Assembly: GCA_041920565.1 (NCBI GenBank)
Contig: JBHGXS010000067.1
Coordinates: 1 to 64,000, forward strand
DNA: 64,000 nucleotides
Reading direction: 5' to 3'
Source: JAGHKQ01 sp041920565
Lineage (GTDB): Bacteria; Bacillota; Bacilli; Bacillales; Bacillaceae_G
Shown one piece after another: positions 36,468-44,920 of the stretch (positions are counted from its first letter, which is position 1; each line of letters starts with the position of its first letter). A program made the position numbers and the translations under genes. The notes beneath the pieces were generated by a model. The model had not been told where the DNA came from. It did not search any database and saw only the letters and a program-made list of their open reading frames with translations.

Positions 36468-36863
36468 CTAATTAGGAAACGACAAAATTTCGTTTGAAAG
36501 TTGATACTGCTCGAATTGTCGGGATTCTTTAATCAAAACGCTAAGTAAATGCTTTTGCGGAACATGAATCCCTACGTGTTCGTTTCCGGGAGCGGGAGTA
36601 ACACTCTTCATTACTTTGCCATGCTCCCAATATTCTACCCGTTCCATGGAGAGAAGTCCGTACTCTTCCACTTTTTCAAAAAGTTCATACTTCCTCAACA
36701 GTTGCTCTCCGTCAGCATTTAGATGTTCGCCTCTGAATTCTTTCCCGATTGTTCCATGACGTTCCAAGACAATCGTGGAAATATTGTTCCTGGCTAATAA
36801 ATAACCTAGTAAGGCGCCTCCGGGTCCGGCACCCACTATACACACATCCGACTTAAGATTCAT
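36468..36863 (-). pseudogene. Truncated FAD-dependent oxidoreductase (N-terminal fragment)
   Basis: The 131-residue frame begins MNLKSDVCIVGAGPGGALLG, a clear Rossmann FAD-binding start (GAGPGGALLGYLLARNN, then the acidic VLERH), and carries the R/G segment GKEFRGEHLNADGEQLL of the PHBH-like monooxygenase family. Members are usually about 370-400 residues, with a second GD motif near 280-300; here a TAG ends the frame after ILSFPN and I find no continuation before sigK. It is probably a decayed remnant, although a short expressed protein cannot be excluded. Confidence 0.75.
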
Positions 36864-36971
36864 GTAGTATCACCTATGTTTACTTACTCATTTTGCATAT
36901 TATATTCTGTTTATTTTGCTGCCAGCTGTTTTGAAGCATGACCAGCGATATTAGATGCTGGTATCATTTCT

Positions 36972-37823
36972 TCAAACCAGCAGTTGAATGCAATTGCCTG
37001 AAGGGTCTTTTGTAAAAAATGCTCCATTTTCTTCTGTTACAGATGCATGGATTTGCTGCAGCTGCTGAATGACCTTTTTTCTTTCCTCTTCGCTTGGAAA
37101 TACCAATGAAAACCACTTCAGTCCGGCGCTGTTTCGTGCAGGGGCTGGAGCTCCTATACCGTTCCATGTGTTTAAACCAATGTGATGATGGTATCCGCCT
37201 TTTGATAAAAAGAGTGCCTGGGAACCATATCTGTTTACGATATCAAACCCAAGTCCCTTACAATAAAATTCTTCTGCTCTTTGTAAATCAGATACATGTA
37301 AATGGACATGTCCCATTACTGTACCATGTGGCAGGCCGTTCCAACTTTTATCTTCGCCTTCTGCCAAAAGGTTTTCTGCATTTATAGGATCCGTGCTCAT
37401 AGAGACAGATCCGTTTTCCCACTTCCACGTTTCGGGGGATCGATCTGCATAGATTTCAATTCCATTCCCATCAGGATCTGCTAAGTAAATGGCTTCACTA
37501 ACAAGATGATCGGAAGCGCCTTGCAATGGATACCCGGTTTCAAGCAGGTGACGAAGTGCCACAGATAAGTCTGTACGGCTTGGGAGCAAGAGTGCAAAGT
37601 GGTATAATCCGGTAGTCCGTTTCTGTTTAGGTACCACCCCTTGAGGTTGTTCAACAATTAAAAGCGGTGTTTTTCCGTCAACAGTCAGCATAATTGTATT
37701 ATCTGTACGTTTTAATAATTGAAGACCAATAATCTCTTGATAAAATGTTAAAGAACGATTTAAATCCGTTACCAATACATGGATTGGTCCGGTAAATGTG
37801 TTTGGGTAATTATGAAAATTCAT
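36972..37823 (-). CDS. Two-module VOC family dioxygenase (CatE/YfiE-like)
   Basis: A 283-residue protein of two vicinal-oxygen-chelate modules, similar to Bacillus CatE-type catechol 2,3-dioxygenases. The N-terminal module carries H15 (PIHVLVTD), H75 (GLYHFALLLP) and E123 (GNGIEIYAD), a full H-H-E metal set. In the C-terminal module the equivalent positions are H174 (VHLHVSDL), W237 and Q280, so that module lacks a full set. The family role would be ring cleavage of catechol-like compounds; the substrate is not visible. It lies alone between the FAD remnant and a BASS transporter. Confidence 0.8.
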   Translation of the reverse strand: MNFHNYPNTFTGPIHVLVTDLNRSLTFYQEIIGLQLLKRTDNTIMLTVDGKTPLLIVEQPQGVVPKQKRTTGLYHFALLLPSRTDLSVALRHLLETGYPLQGASDHLVSEAIYLADPDGNGIEIYADRSPETWKWENGSVSMSTDPINAENLLAEGEDKSWNGLPHGTVMGHVHLHVSDLQRAEEFYCKGLGFDIVNRYGSQALFLSKGGYHHHIGLNTWNGIGAPAPARNSAGLKWFSLVFPSEEERKKVIQQLQQIHASVTEENGAFFTKDPSGNCIQLLV

Positions 37824-38135
37824 ATTTGTTCTACCTTCTTTCCCGTTTGTTGAAAAACATGATTAAACTACTTCTAGACAAATTAGCTTTGGTTGTACTT
37901 TTCTCAAAGAATTAGTGAAATATTGATCCTGTATGTTGCAATAACAAATGCAGAAGAACCATCTGCTAAAAATAGAGATTAAACTTTCACTCCATGTAAA
38001 ATAATTTAATTACTTTATATAAGTTAGTTTATATTAATAATTAATTTACGTCAAGTAATCAATTTGCGCCCTTATTTACTTATTAGCGTAATTTAGTTTA
38101 CTTTAAAAAAGAATCTAATCTTCAGATTTTTCTAT
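37824..38135. other. Gene-free AT-rich stretch upstream of the dioxygenase
   Basis: About 310 bases without a plausible gene. It contains the palindrome ATTAAT-A-ATTAAT (38033-38045) and repeated TAGTTTA words, which could be an operator or just AT-rich sequence. The dioxygenase promoter should be here, but I see none I would defend. Confidence 0.4.
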
Positions 38136-38169
38136 AAAAAAAGTGCCGGATTTTCATCTGGCACTTTTT
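38136..38169 (-). terminator. Intrinsic terminator after the BASS transporter gene
   Basis: AAAAAGTGCC.GAT / ATC.GGCACTTTTTTT on the minus strand, about 65 bases past the stop. Confidence 0.85.
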
Positions 38170-38236
38170 GCTTGCATAGAGTTTTCATTTTTTAATACTT
38201 ATTTCAACACTTAGTCCTATCAACATTTAAATATAT

Positions 38237-39211
38237 CTATATTATGTTTTTGGATTTACCGTCTGCTTCTTTAGCCATGTCTGATTTTTCTTCCATACGA
38301 CTAAAAAGATTGGCTAAAAGCGAACCGGATATGTTATGCCATACACTGAAAATTGCGCTTGGCACAGCGGAAAGAGGAGAAAAGTTTGCCAGTGCGATTG
38401 TTACTCCCAGCCCTGAATTTTGCATTCCTACTTCTAGTGCTACTGCCTTTCTTTTAGATATATTCATTCCTAATAATTGCGCAAAGAAATAGCCTAATAT
38501 AAACCCAAGGACATTATGCAGTGCTACTACTCCAAGAACTGACAAACCGTATTTGGCTAATTGCGCTTGGTTTCCGGCAACAACCCCGCATACGATCAAA
38601 ACGATCGCAATGACCGATACTAGCGGTAACACTTTTACACTAGCTTGTGCTTGGGTTCCAAAAAAGCGTTTAACAATGAATCCAAGAGCTAATGGAACGA
38701 TAACTACTTTGATGATGGTTATGAGTAAAGAACTAAAACTGATGGCTACCCATTTGCTGGCAAGCAGTAAGATTAAGAGCGGAGTTACAATGGGTGCGAG
38801 CAAAGTAGAAACTGAGGCAATAGCGACTGCCAACGCTACATCCCCTCTTGAGAGGAATACCATAACGTTAGAGGCTGTTCCACTTGGACAACATCCTACT
38901 AAAATTACTCCAATTGCAATCTCCTTCGGTAACTCTAAACCTATCGCTAATAAAAAAGCTAATCCTGGCATCAAAATATAATGTCCTATTACTCCGATTG
39001 CTACATCTTTAGGTCTTGTAAAAACCTCTTTAAAATCCGCTGCCGACAAGGTCAATCCCATGCCAAACATAACAATTCCTAACAGCAGAATTACATAAGA
39101 GCCAATCCAGGTAAAATATTTCGGATGCACATACGACACAATTGAAAACAATAGAACCCATATTGTAAGGGTTTTTCCTGCAAATGCACTGATTTTCTCT
39201 AATACTTTCAT
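38237..39211 (-). CDS. Bile acid:sodium symporter (BASS) family transporter, YocS/PanS-like
   Basis: A 324-residue membrane protein with about ten hydrophobic segments and BASS motifs: GLELPKEIAIGVILVGCCPSG (crossover helix with CCPSGTASNV) and the C-terminal ALEVGMQNSGLGVTIA. Relatives carry pantoate or organic acids with Na+; the substrate here is unknown. It starts at ATG 39211 after AAAGGGTGAGAAGTT. No linked metabolic gene suggests a substrate. Confidence 0.85.
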   Translation of the reverse strand: MKVLEKISAFAGKTLTIWVLLFSIVSYVHPKYFTWIGSYVILLLGIVMFGMGLTLSAADFKEVFTRPKDVAIGVIGHYILMPGLAFLLAIGLELPKEIAIGVILVGCCPSGTASNVMVFLSRGDVALAVAIASVSTLLAPIVTPLLILLLASKWVAISFSSLLITIIKVVIVPLALGFIVKRFFGTQAQASVKVLPLVSVIAIVLIVCGVVAGNQAQLAKYGLSVLGVVALHNVLGFILGYFFAQLLGMNISKRKAVALEVGMQNSGLGVTIALANFSPLSAVPSAIFSVWHNISGSLLANLFSRMEEKSDMAKEADGKSKNII

Positions 39212-39292
39212 AACTTCTCACCCTTTATTTAATGAAATATTTACTTAGTGAAAAGTATAATACAAAATTCCGAAAATTAAAATAATTTAAAT

Positions 39293-39351
39293 ACAAAACA
39301 GAGCTGTTCTAGAAGTACATAATATGCACCATCAGCACAGCTCTGTTTTGT
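39293..39351 (-). terminator. Long-stem terminator after bdbC
   Basis: ACAAAACAGAGCTGT pairs perfectly over 15 bases with ACAGCTCTGTTTTGT around a 29-base loop, and the arm ends in TTTTG on both strands. The loop is unusually long. Confidence 0.75.
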
Positions 39352-39424
39352 GAAAGCGATATATTATTTTCTTGTTAATTAAAAACAAGGAACAATTTAC
39401 ATAGAAAATCCTTACTGTTTTACA

Positions 39425-39829
39425 TTAATGAGATTGTTTTCGAAGCGCAAGCATAGCAATTGTAATAATCGTAAAAGCAACAAATGCCAAAAATGGAATC
39501 GTAATAAAGCCTAACCAGTTAATATATTGCCCGGAACAAGGGATCCCGCTTGTACACACTTCAAATTTTTGCAAAAACGGAATTTTTTGCAGCCCATAAT
39601 GATAGCCTGAAACAATCATGCCTGCGACAGAAAAAGGAAGCACATATTTATAAACCTCCTGATCGTTACGATAAAAGGCGATGCCAAGCGAAACTGCCAA
39701 CGGATACATTAAGATTCGCTGATACCAGCAAAGATTGCATGGAATAAAGTGCATAACTTCACTGAAAAATAAACTTCCTAATGTGGCTATAATAGCGGTA
39801 ATCCAAGAAAGCATCAGCGGTTTATTCAT
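39425..39829 (-). CDS. bdbC: Thiol-disulfide oxidoreductase BdbC (DsbB-like)
   Basis: The quinone-linked membrane partner that reoxidises BdbD. The 134 residues have four membrane helices, a first cysteine pair in IPCNLCWYQR near 30-35 and a second in EVCTSGIPCSG near 91-99. It overlaps bdbD by 8 bases and is translated after it. Confidence 0.94.
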   Translation of the reverse strand: MNKPLMLSWITAIIATLGSLFFSEVMHFIPCNLCWYQRILMYPLAVSLGIAFYRNDQEVYKYVLPFSVAGMIVSGYHYGLQKIPFLQKFEVCTSGIPCSGQYINWLGFITIPFLAFVAFTIITIAMLALRKQSH

Positions 39830-40538
39830 TGCTCTTCTCCTTTGCTTCCTTTTCCACCATTTCTTTTAAATCTTCAAAGGAATCTCCTTCAAATGGCTTT
39901 CCGTTAACGAACAGCGCCGGCGTGGATGTAACATTCAGCTTTTTGACGTAAGACATATCTTTGTTGAATGCCTCTTCATAAGCCTTCTTATGGAAGGCCT
40001 TAACTACTTGTTCCGTTTCCTCATCGCTCGCCACTTCTTTTAAAGTATCCGTTAGAAAAGACTCTGTGTACAAGTCAATCTGTTCATACTTTAAATCATC
40101 CGGCTGTTTTCTAAATAGAAGTTCATGGAATTTCCAGAATGTATCGTTTCCCAGCTCCTGATAAACTGTTTCCGCAAACTGAGCCGCTCGAGTCGAATCT
40201 ACATTGATAAATGCATAGTTCATAAAATACAATTTCGCTTTTCCTGTTTCCAGCAATTCCTTTTCAATTTGAGGAAGAAGAGATTCATTGAAGTTCTTAC
40301 AATGCGGACATTTATAATCTCCAAATTCCAAAATTTGAACCGGGGCCGTTTTCTCGCCTAAATAGGGTTGATCTTTATAATCAATGACAACTTCAGCAAC
40401 TTCTTTTTTGGCAGACCAATTTCCTATCAAAATTAAGCCGAGTACACATATACTGAATGCTCCGATGACCCAGAACATCCATTTTGAAGATCGATTGGAA
40501 GCTGCCTTAGATTTTTTCTTTGATTTTGACTTTCCCAT
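39822..40538 (-). CDS. bdbD: Thiol-disulfide oxidoreductase BdbD (DsbA-like)
   Basis: An extracytoplasmic oxidase that introduces disulfides, for example in competence pseudopilins. The 238 residues have an N-terminal membrane anchor (WMFWVIGAFSICVLGLILIG), a thioredoxin fold with active site CPHC (DYKCPHCKNF near 73-82) and the cis-Pro segment VTSTPALFVNG. Operon with bdbC. Confidence 0.94.
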   Translation of the reverse strand: MGKSKSKKKSKAASNRSSKWMFWVIGAFSICVLGLILIGNWSAKKEVAEVVIDYKDQPYLGEKTAPVQILEFGDYKCPHCKNFNESLLPQIEKELLETGKAKLYFMNYAFINVDSTRAAQFAETVYQELGNDTFWKFHELLFRKQPDDLKYEQIDLYTESFLTDTLKEVASDEETEQVVKAFHKKAYEEAFNKDMSYVKKLNVTSTPALFVNGKPFEGDSFEDLKEMVEKEAKEKSNE

Positions 40539-40784
40539 GTATTCACCCCATCATGCTTTCTAGTTTACAATCACTGTAAAAAAATAAAGTGATTTCTGAA
40601 TTCAAAGTTAGTATATAAAAGTTTGTCCACTTTAACAATGAACAAATGTGAAAACTTGACAACAATATTCTAAAACAATAATGGCTATGTATTTATTACG
40701 GCAAAAGAAAATTACCGCTTTTTTCCGGTTATCTATTGGGCTGGATCTTGAAAAAATAAGCAAAAAACAACGGAGTCGTTCAGC

Positions 40785-41639
40785 ATGAAAAGAAAAAGCG
40801 TATATAAAACAGCAACTCTCTCATTGATGATATTTTGTATTCTTCATACTTCTGCATATGCAGCGACGCTAGAAGATCAAGATGTGCCAATCAGCTTTAA
40901 AGTAGAAATGCTGCCTTGGGAGCAGGCCGATAAAGTTATTCCCAACAAAACAATTTTCACCATTATCGATATTGAAACGGGATTGCAATTCAAAGTGCAA
41001 CGAAGAGCCGGAAATAAGCATGCCGATGTTCAGCCTTTAACTAGAAAAGATACTTACATTATGAAAAAAATCTATGGGGGCAAATGGAGCTGGAAACGAA
41101 GAGCAATCCTTGTGTTGATTGACGATCAATTGTTAGCTGCCTCTATGCACGGTATGCCCCATGGTGCCGGTGCACTTCCGAACGGTTTTCCCGGGCATTT
41201 TTGTGTTCATTTTTTCGGAAGCACAACGCATCGTTCCAAACATGTGGATCTTTGGCACAAGGTCATGATTTTAAAAGCTGCCGGTAAAATTAAGAAATAT
41301 ATAAACGATGTAGATCCATACGAACTGATTCAAATATTCGCTATCAGCGTAAACAGCAAAGATACCAAGTTACTGGATTTGACAGTCTCACACGAGCACA
41401 ATCTTGAATCGCTTCATAAAATAGTCCAAGACTTTGATTATTTCGTAATTAAAAACATGTCCTTACACCCGGCCAAAGAAATGAAAAGCTCTGTTTTAGT
41501 AAAAATCCCGGTTCGTGTCGAGATTTTTAAAGAAGGAAAAGGAAAAGAGAAGCGCACCATTAATTACGTCGTTCGAAGAAACAGTTTAACTGATCCTTGG
41601 CAAATCGATGAAGCATCATTAACTGAACAACTAAAATAA
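40785..41639 (+). CDS. Secreted protein of unknown function with a conserved His/Cys core
   Basis: A 284-residue protein with a signal peptide (MKRKSVYKTATLSLMIFCIL, likely cut after AYA near 26). The central block carries IVDIETG-like TIIDIETGLQFKVQRRAG, KHADVQPLTRKDTYIMKKIY, GGKWSWKRR, SMHGMPHGAGALPNGFPGHF and CVHFFGSTTHRSK, with His at about 122, 126, 138, 142, 149, 153 and 158 and Cys140. I have seen this block in uncharacterised wall-associated Firmicute proteins, some with LysM or peptidoglycan-binding modules, but no function is known to me. The residues suggest a metal site or hydrolase; that is inference. It is a single-gene unit. Confidence 0.8.
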   Translation: MKRKSVYKTATLSLMIFCILHTSAYAATLEDQDVPISFKVEMLPWEQADKVIPNKTIFTIIDIETGLQFKVQRRAGNKHADVQPLTRKDTYIMKKIYGGKWSWKRRAILVLIDDQLLAASMHGMPHGAGALPNGFPGHFCVHFFGSTTHRSKHVDLWHKVMILKAAGKIKKYINDVDPYELIQIFAISVNSKDTKLLDLTVSHEHNLESLHKIVQDFDYFVIKNMSLHPAKEMKSSVLVKIPVRVEIFKEGKGKEKRTINYVVRRNSLTDPWQIDEASLTEQLK

Positions 41640-41656
41640 AGTCTCAATTACTGTAA

Positions 41657-41704
41657 GAGTGTCGAGCTCCCCTTTTATCATTTGACTCGACACTCAACTT
41701 TTTG
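41657..41704 (+). terminator. Terminator after the secreted-protein gene
   Basis: GAGTGTCGAG / CTCGACACTC with a 28-base loop, then AACTTTTT. Confidence 0.75.
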
Positions 41705-41977
41705 GACTAATCCCTCTTATCATTTTCTACATACTCTTGCGCTAAATATGAAGCCCTAAAGACTTTCAGCGCACTTTCCGCAAAAACTTTTTAAATATGC
41801 AGAAAATAAGTCCGATCAATAACGAGGCGAATTGATTCCTTCTCCTTTAAAAACTGTCACTCTAAATCCAGCTTGCAGCAACCACCCTTTGTTTGAAGGT
41901 TTTCGCCATGATAACGCACTTTGCTTCAGCAATGCCAGCAATAAGCGGCAAATGGAATATCCTGCTCCCCTGCAATG
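41705..41977. other. Gene-free stretch between two terminators
   Basis: Roughly 270 bases between the convergent secreted-protein gene and msrAB. All frames are broken by stops and I see no recognisable feature. Confidence 0.5.
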
Positions 41978-42007
41978 AAAAAGAGCCAGCTGTATGCTAG
42001 CTCTTTT
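41978..42007 (-). terminator. Intrinsic terminator after msrAB
   Basis: AAAGAGC.AGC / GCT.GCTCTTTTT on the minus strand, overlapping the stop. Confidence 0.85.
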
Positions 42008-42965
42008 GATCGCGAAACAGGATAAGAAAATCTCCGTATCCTTCCTTCTCCAAGTCTTCTTTCGGAATGAAACGCAAAGCTGCGGAGTTTATACAATAGC
42101 GAAGCCCGTTTGGTCCCGGATCATCTGGAAAGACGTGACCCAAATGAGAATCCGCTTCCCTGCTTCTTACTTCTGTACGCGTCATATTATGACTGAGGTC
42201 TATTTTTTCTTTTACGCTGGCAGACATAATAGGCTTCGTGAAGCTCGGCCAGCCGCAGCCGCTATCGTATTTATCCAACGAACTGAACAATGGTTCCCCG
42301 GAAACTATATCCACATATATTCCTTCACGCTCATTATCATAATACTCATTTTGAAACGGAGGCTCCGTTCCATTTTCTTGCGTAACATAAAATTGCATCT
42401 CCGTTAATTTTTCTTTCAAATGTGAGTTGTCCCTGAGCCAATGCTTTTTAATAAAAGCATCCCTCCCGGATCCTTTTCGATAGAGCGCATAACGGAATGG
42501 ATTTTTCTTATGATAGTCTTGATGATATTCTTCTGCCGGATAAAACGTGGAAGCAGGTAAAATTTTTGTGACAATCGGCTTATGAAAACGTCCGCTTTCT
42601 GCAAGTGCCTGTTTAGACGCTTCTGCTTTCTTGCGCTGCTCTTCATTATGATAAAAGATAGCGGTTTGATAAGACTGTCCGCGATCATAGAATTGTCCGT
42701 CCGGATCGGTCGGATCTATTTGCTGCCAATATATTTCCAGCAATTTATCATAAGAAAAACGCGCAGGATCGAATGTAATTTGAACTGCCTCATAATGACC
42801 CGTTGTTTCAGAACATACTTCTTTATACGTCGGATTTTCCTTATGACCGCCCGTATAACCGGAAACAATTTTTATAATTCCATCCATCTCCTCAAACGGA
42901 GACACCATGCACCAAAAACAGCCTCCGGCGAACGTTGCCAATTCAAAAGCTGCTTCACCGTTCAT
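41997..42965 (-). CDS. msrAB: Bifunctional methionine sulfoxide reductase MsrA/MsrB
   Basis: A fused repair enzyme reducing S- and R-methionine sulfoxide. From ATG 42965 (after GGGGTGAAAAAT) it has 322 residues. The MsrA half starts with FAGGCFWCMVSPFEEMDGI (catalytic Cys about 16); the MsrB half has SGCGWPSFTKPI, HLGHVFPDDPG and RYCINSAALRF with the catalytic Cys in RYCINS. Only one CxxC-type zinc pair is visible, so zinc in MsrB is doubtful. B. subtilis keeps the two as separate genes; the fusion is common elsewhere. Confidence 0.95.
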   Translation of the reverse strand: MNGEAAFELATFAGGCFWCMVSPFEEMDGIIKIVSGYTGGHKENPTYKEVCSETTGHYEAVQITFDPARFSYDKLLEIYWQQIDPTDPDGQFYDRGQSYQTAIFYHNEEQRKKAEASKQALAESGRFHKPIVTKILPASTFYPAEEYHQDYHKKNPFRYALYRKGSGRDAFIKKHWLRDNSHLKEKLTEMQFYVTQENGTEPPFQNEYYDNEREGIYVDIVSGEPLFSSLDKYDSGCGWPSFTKPIMSASVKEKIDLSHNMTRTEVRSREADSHLGHVFPDDPGPNGLRYCINSAALRFIPKEDLEKEGYGDFLILFRDQKS

Positions 42966-43069
42966 ATTTTTCACCCCATTCTTTTGAAGATATTAAGTAT
43001 TATATCATTCGGACTGCAGTTTCTATGTTTAGAATGCTTATATTCCTTATCATTTACTCATTTCTTAAG

Positions 43070-44431
43070 TTATAGAGCCCGTACATCATCTTGTTCAGAA
43101 GGGGCATCTGCCTCTTTTACCGGATGTTTACGCTTTAAATACCAATACACAGGCAGCCCGGATAATACAGCCAGAATCGACAATAAACAGCTTATAGGCT
43201 CGTTGATGAGAGTGCTTATAATTACAAACACGGAGCCTGCTATAGCCAGCATCGGCACAAATGGATACAACGGCACACTATATTCCCGTTTTATCCCTTT
43301 ATTTCGTTTTCGTAAAATAAAAACAGCAAAAAAGGCCATGACATAAAACAGATAAATCGTAAACACGGATATTTCAGAAAGCTTATCCGGATTGCTGATT
43401 AACATCATAACCATTGCCAATGCAAGCTGCATATAAATAGCGTTGGCCGGCGTTTGAAACTTAGGATGGATTTTACTGAAAATTCCTGCCCCTGGCAATT
43501 TCCCTCTTTCTGCCATTGCAAACGGAATACGCGGGAACGTTAAAATTTTTCCGTTAAGACAACCGAAAATAGAAACGATAATGCCGATACTAATTAATTT
43601 CCCTCCCATATCGCCAAAAAGCAACGCAGCAGCAGTAGCTGTGGCGTTTGGTCCCAATTCCACAATTTGCGCAGCCGGCAATATTTTTAATAAAGCAAGG
43701 TTAATAGAAACATAAGCTACTGTTACAACTAAAATCCCAATCGTGATAGCTTTTGGCAGCAGTTTAGCAGGGTTTTTCATTTCTCCTCCCATAGATGCCA
43801 ACATAATCCAACCGTCATATGCAAATAGAGTAGCTAAAATTGCCATCCCTATACTGCTTTCTCCTGTCTCTGGTATGATAACGTCAAAGATTTGAGAGTG
43901 CCCCTTCCAAAATCCAAAAATCACGATAAACGCTATAGGAGCCAGTTTTCCGACAGTAGTTACCGTTTGTACGATACCTCCATATTTTGTTCCAAGAATG
44001 TTTACTATTGCTAAAAATAAAACTGTCCCGATGCCAATCGGCACAACCCACATATCTCGCAAATGGAAGAAATTTTTCAAAAGCGAACCAAAATAAAGTC
44101 CCAAAGTTCCCATGATAGCCGGACCGTAAATAATCGTTTGCATCCAGCCGGATAAATAGCCCCAAAACTCGCCGTACACTTCTTCTAAGTACGTGTACAA
44201 ACCGCCTGTTTTTGGAATTTGAGCACCGATTTCCGCTATAGTCAAACCGCCTGCAAGAGTCAAAATTCCTCCAACAATCCATGCAAAAATGGCCATGTTT
44301 GAGCTGCCGGAATACGCAAGAACGCTGCCGGGCTTCATAAACACACCCGATCCGATGATAGTTCCTACTACGATTGATAGTGCGACAGAAAAGCCGATTT
44401 CTTTCTTTAATTCTGCTCCGTTTAAATTCAT
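43070..44431 (-). CDS. steT: APC family amino acid permease, SteT-like serine/threonine exchanger
   Basis: A 12-helix L-amino acid transporter. I start at ATG 44431 (MNLNGAELKKEIGFSVALSI), which follows AAGGAGAGGAGTACGACA; the longer frame runs back into the T-box leader. The 453 residues show helix 1 IVVGTIIGSGVFMKPGSVL, the FAWIVGGILTLAGGLTIAEI segment and FAYDGWIML typical of LAT-type permeases and B. subtilis SteT (YkbA). A T-box leader with a possible Thr specifier supports Ser/Thr transport. Confidence 0.85.
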   Translation of the reverse strand: MNLNGAELKKEIGFSVALSIVVGTIIGSGVFMKPGSVLAYSGSSNMAIFAWIVGGILTLAGGLTIAEIGAQIPKTGGLYTYLEEVYGEFWGYLSGWMQTIIYGPAIMGTLGLYFGSLLKNFFHLRDMWVVPIGIGTVLFLAIVNILGTKYGGIVQTVTTVGKLAPIAFIVIFGFWKGHSQIFDVIIPETGESSIGMAILATLFAYDGWIMLASMGGEMKNPAKLLPKAITIGILVVTVAYVSINLALLKILPAAQIVELGPNATATAAALLFGDMGGKLISIGIIVSIFGCLNGKILTFPRIPFAMAERGKLPGAGIFSKIHPKFQTPANAIYMQLALAMVMMLISNPDKLSEISVFTIYLFYVMAFFAVFILRKRNKGIKREYSVPLYPFVPMLAIAGSVFVIISTLINEPISCLLSILAVLSGLPVYWYLKRKHPVKEADAPSEQDDVRAL

Positions 44432-44449
44432 TGTCGTACTCCTCTCCTT

Positions 44450-44490
44450 TAAAATAAAAAACACTCGTCCCCTAAAGAAGGGACGAGCGT
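44450..44490 (-). terminator. T-box regulated terminator
   Basis: ACGCTCGTCCCTTC / GGGGACGAGTGT then TTTTTTATTTT on the minus strand, just after the T-box sequence and before steT. Confidence 0.92.
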
Positions 44491-44705
44491 TTACTCGCGG
44501 TTCCACCCTTGTTCCAACAAACTGTTTGTTGCTCAAGTTCCGATAACGGTTTTTGCCGTCAGCAAGTACTGTTCATTTCATCGCTGAAGTTCCGAGGTGG
44601 TATGCCTGTTTTTTCGTATTAGGAAGCTTACAGCCAACGGCCTCCCTCTCTGAAAATCGTAAAAAACCGCACGTGTCCTCGTCATTACTTGTGTTGTATG
44701 AATTT
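44450..44705 (-). ncRNA. T-box leader riboswitch of steT
   Basis: The minus-strand leader has the Stem I start AATGACGAGGACACGTG, the AGAGAG bulge, the closing CCTCGGAAC, and the antiterminator T-box AGGGTGGAACCGCG (44496-44509), followed by a terminator. The 3' side of Stem I reads GGCATACCACCTCGG; reading ACC as the specifier gives threonine, which suits a Ser/Thr permease, although TAC (Tyr) cannot be excluded without folding. Confidence 0.95.
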
Positions 44706-44711
44706 TTCATC

Positions 44712-44740
44712 ATTATATAAACTCTCTCAAAAAATATCAA
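44712..44740 (-). promoter_or_regulatory. Sigma-A promoter of the T-box/steT unit
   Basis: TTGATA (44735-44740) and a perfect TATAAT (44712-44717) on the minus strand, 17 bases apart. Confidence 0.88.
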
Positions 44741-44857
44741 TAGCATGATGAATTTTCATATATGCTTTTGACACAGTAAAAGCCTTTTCAGCCCTAGAGG
44801 CTCATAGGTTTGAAGCAAATAAAAAAATATTTAATATCATCAAATAATTTTAAAGAG

Positions 44858-44866
44858 TGTTATAAT
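44858..44866 (+). promoter_or_regulatory. Extended -10 promoter of the dipeptide epimerase gene
   Basis: TGTTATAAT is an extended -10 about 55 bases before the start; no clear -35. Confidence 0.6.
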
Positions 44867-44920
44867 TTTATGTAGGAAAACAATATACCGATCGCTTTAC
44901 ATTTGAAAGGGGAAATACAT

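Noticed and set aside
42582..43346. A 254-codon plus-strand frame opposite msrAB and steT
   Set aside because: It lies antisense to two well-identified genes, has no ribosome binding site and no recognisable domain.
44432..44536. An N-terminal extension of the steT permease
   Set aside because: It would be translated from the T-box and terminator; the ATG at 44431 has a strong Shine-Dalgarno.
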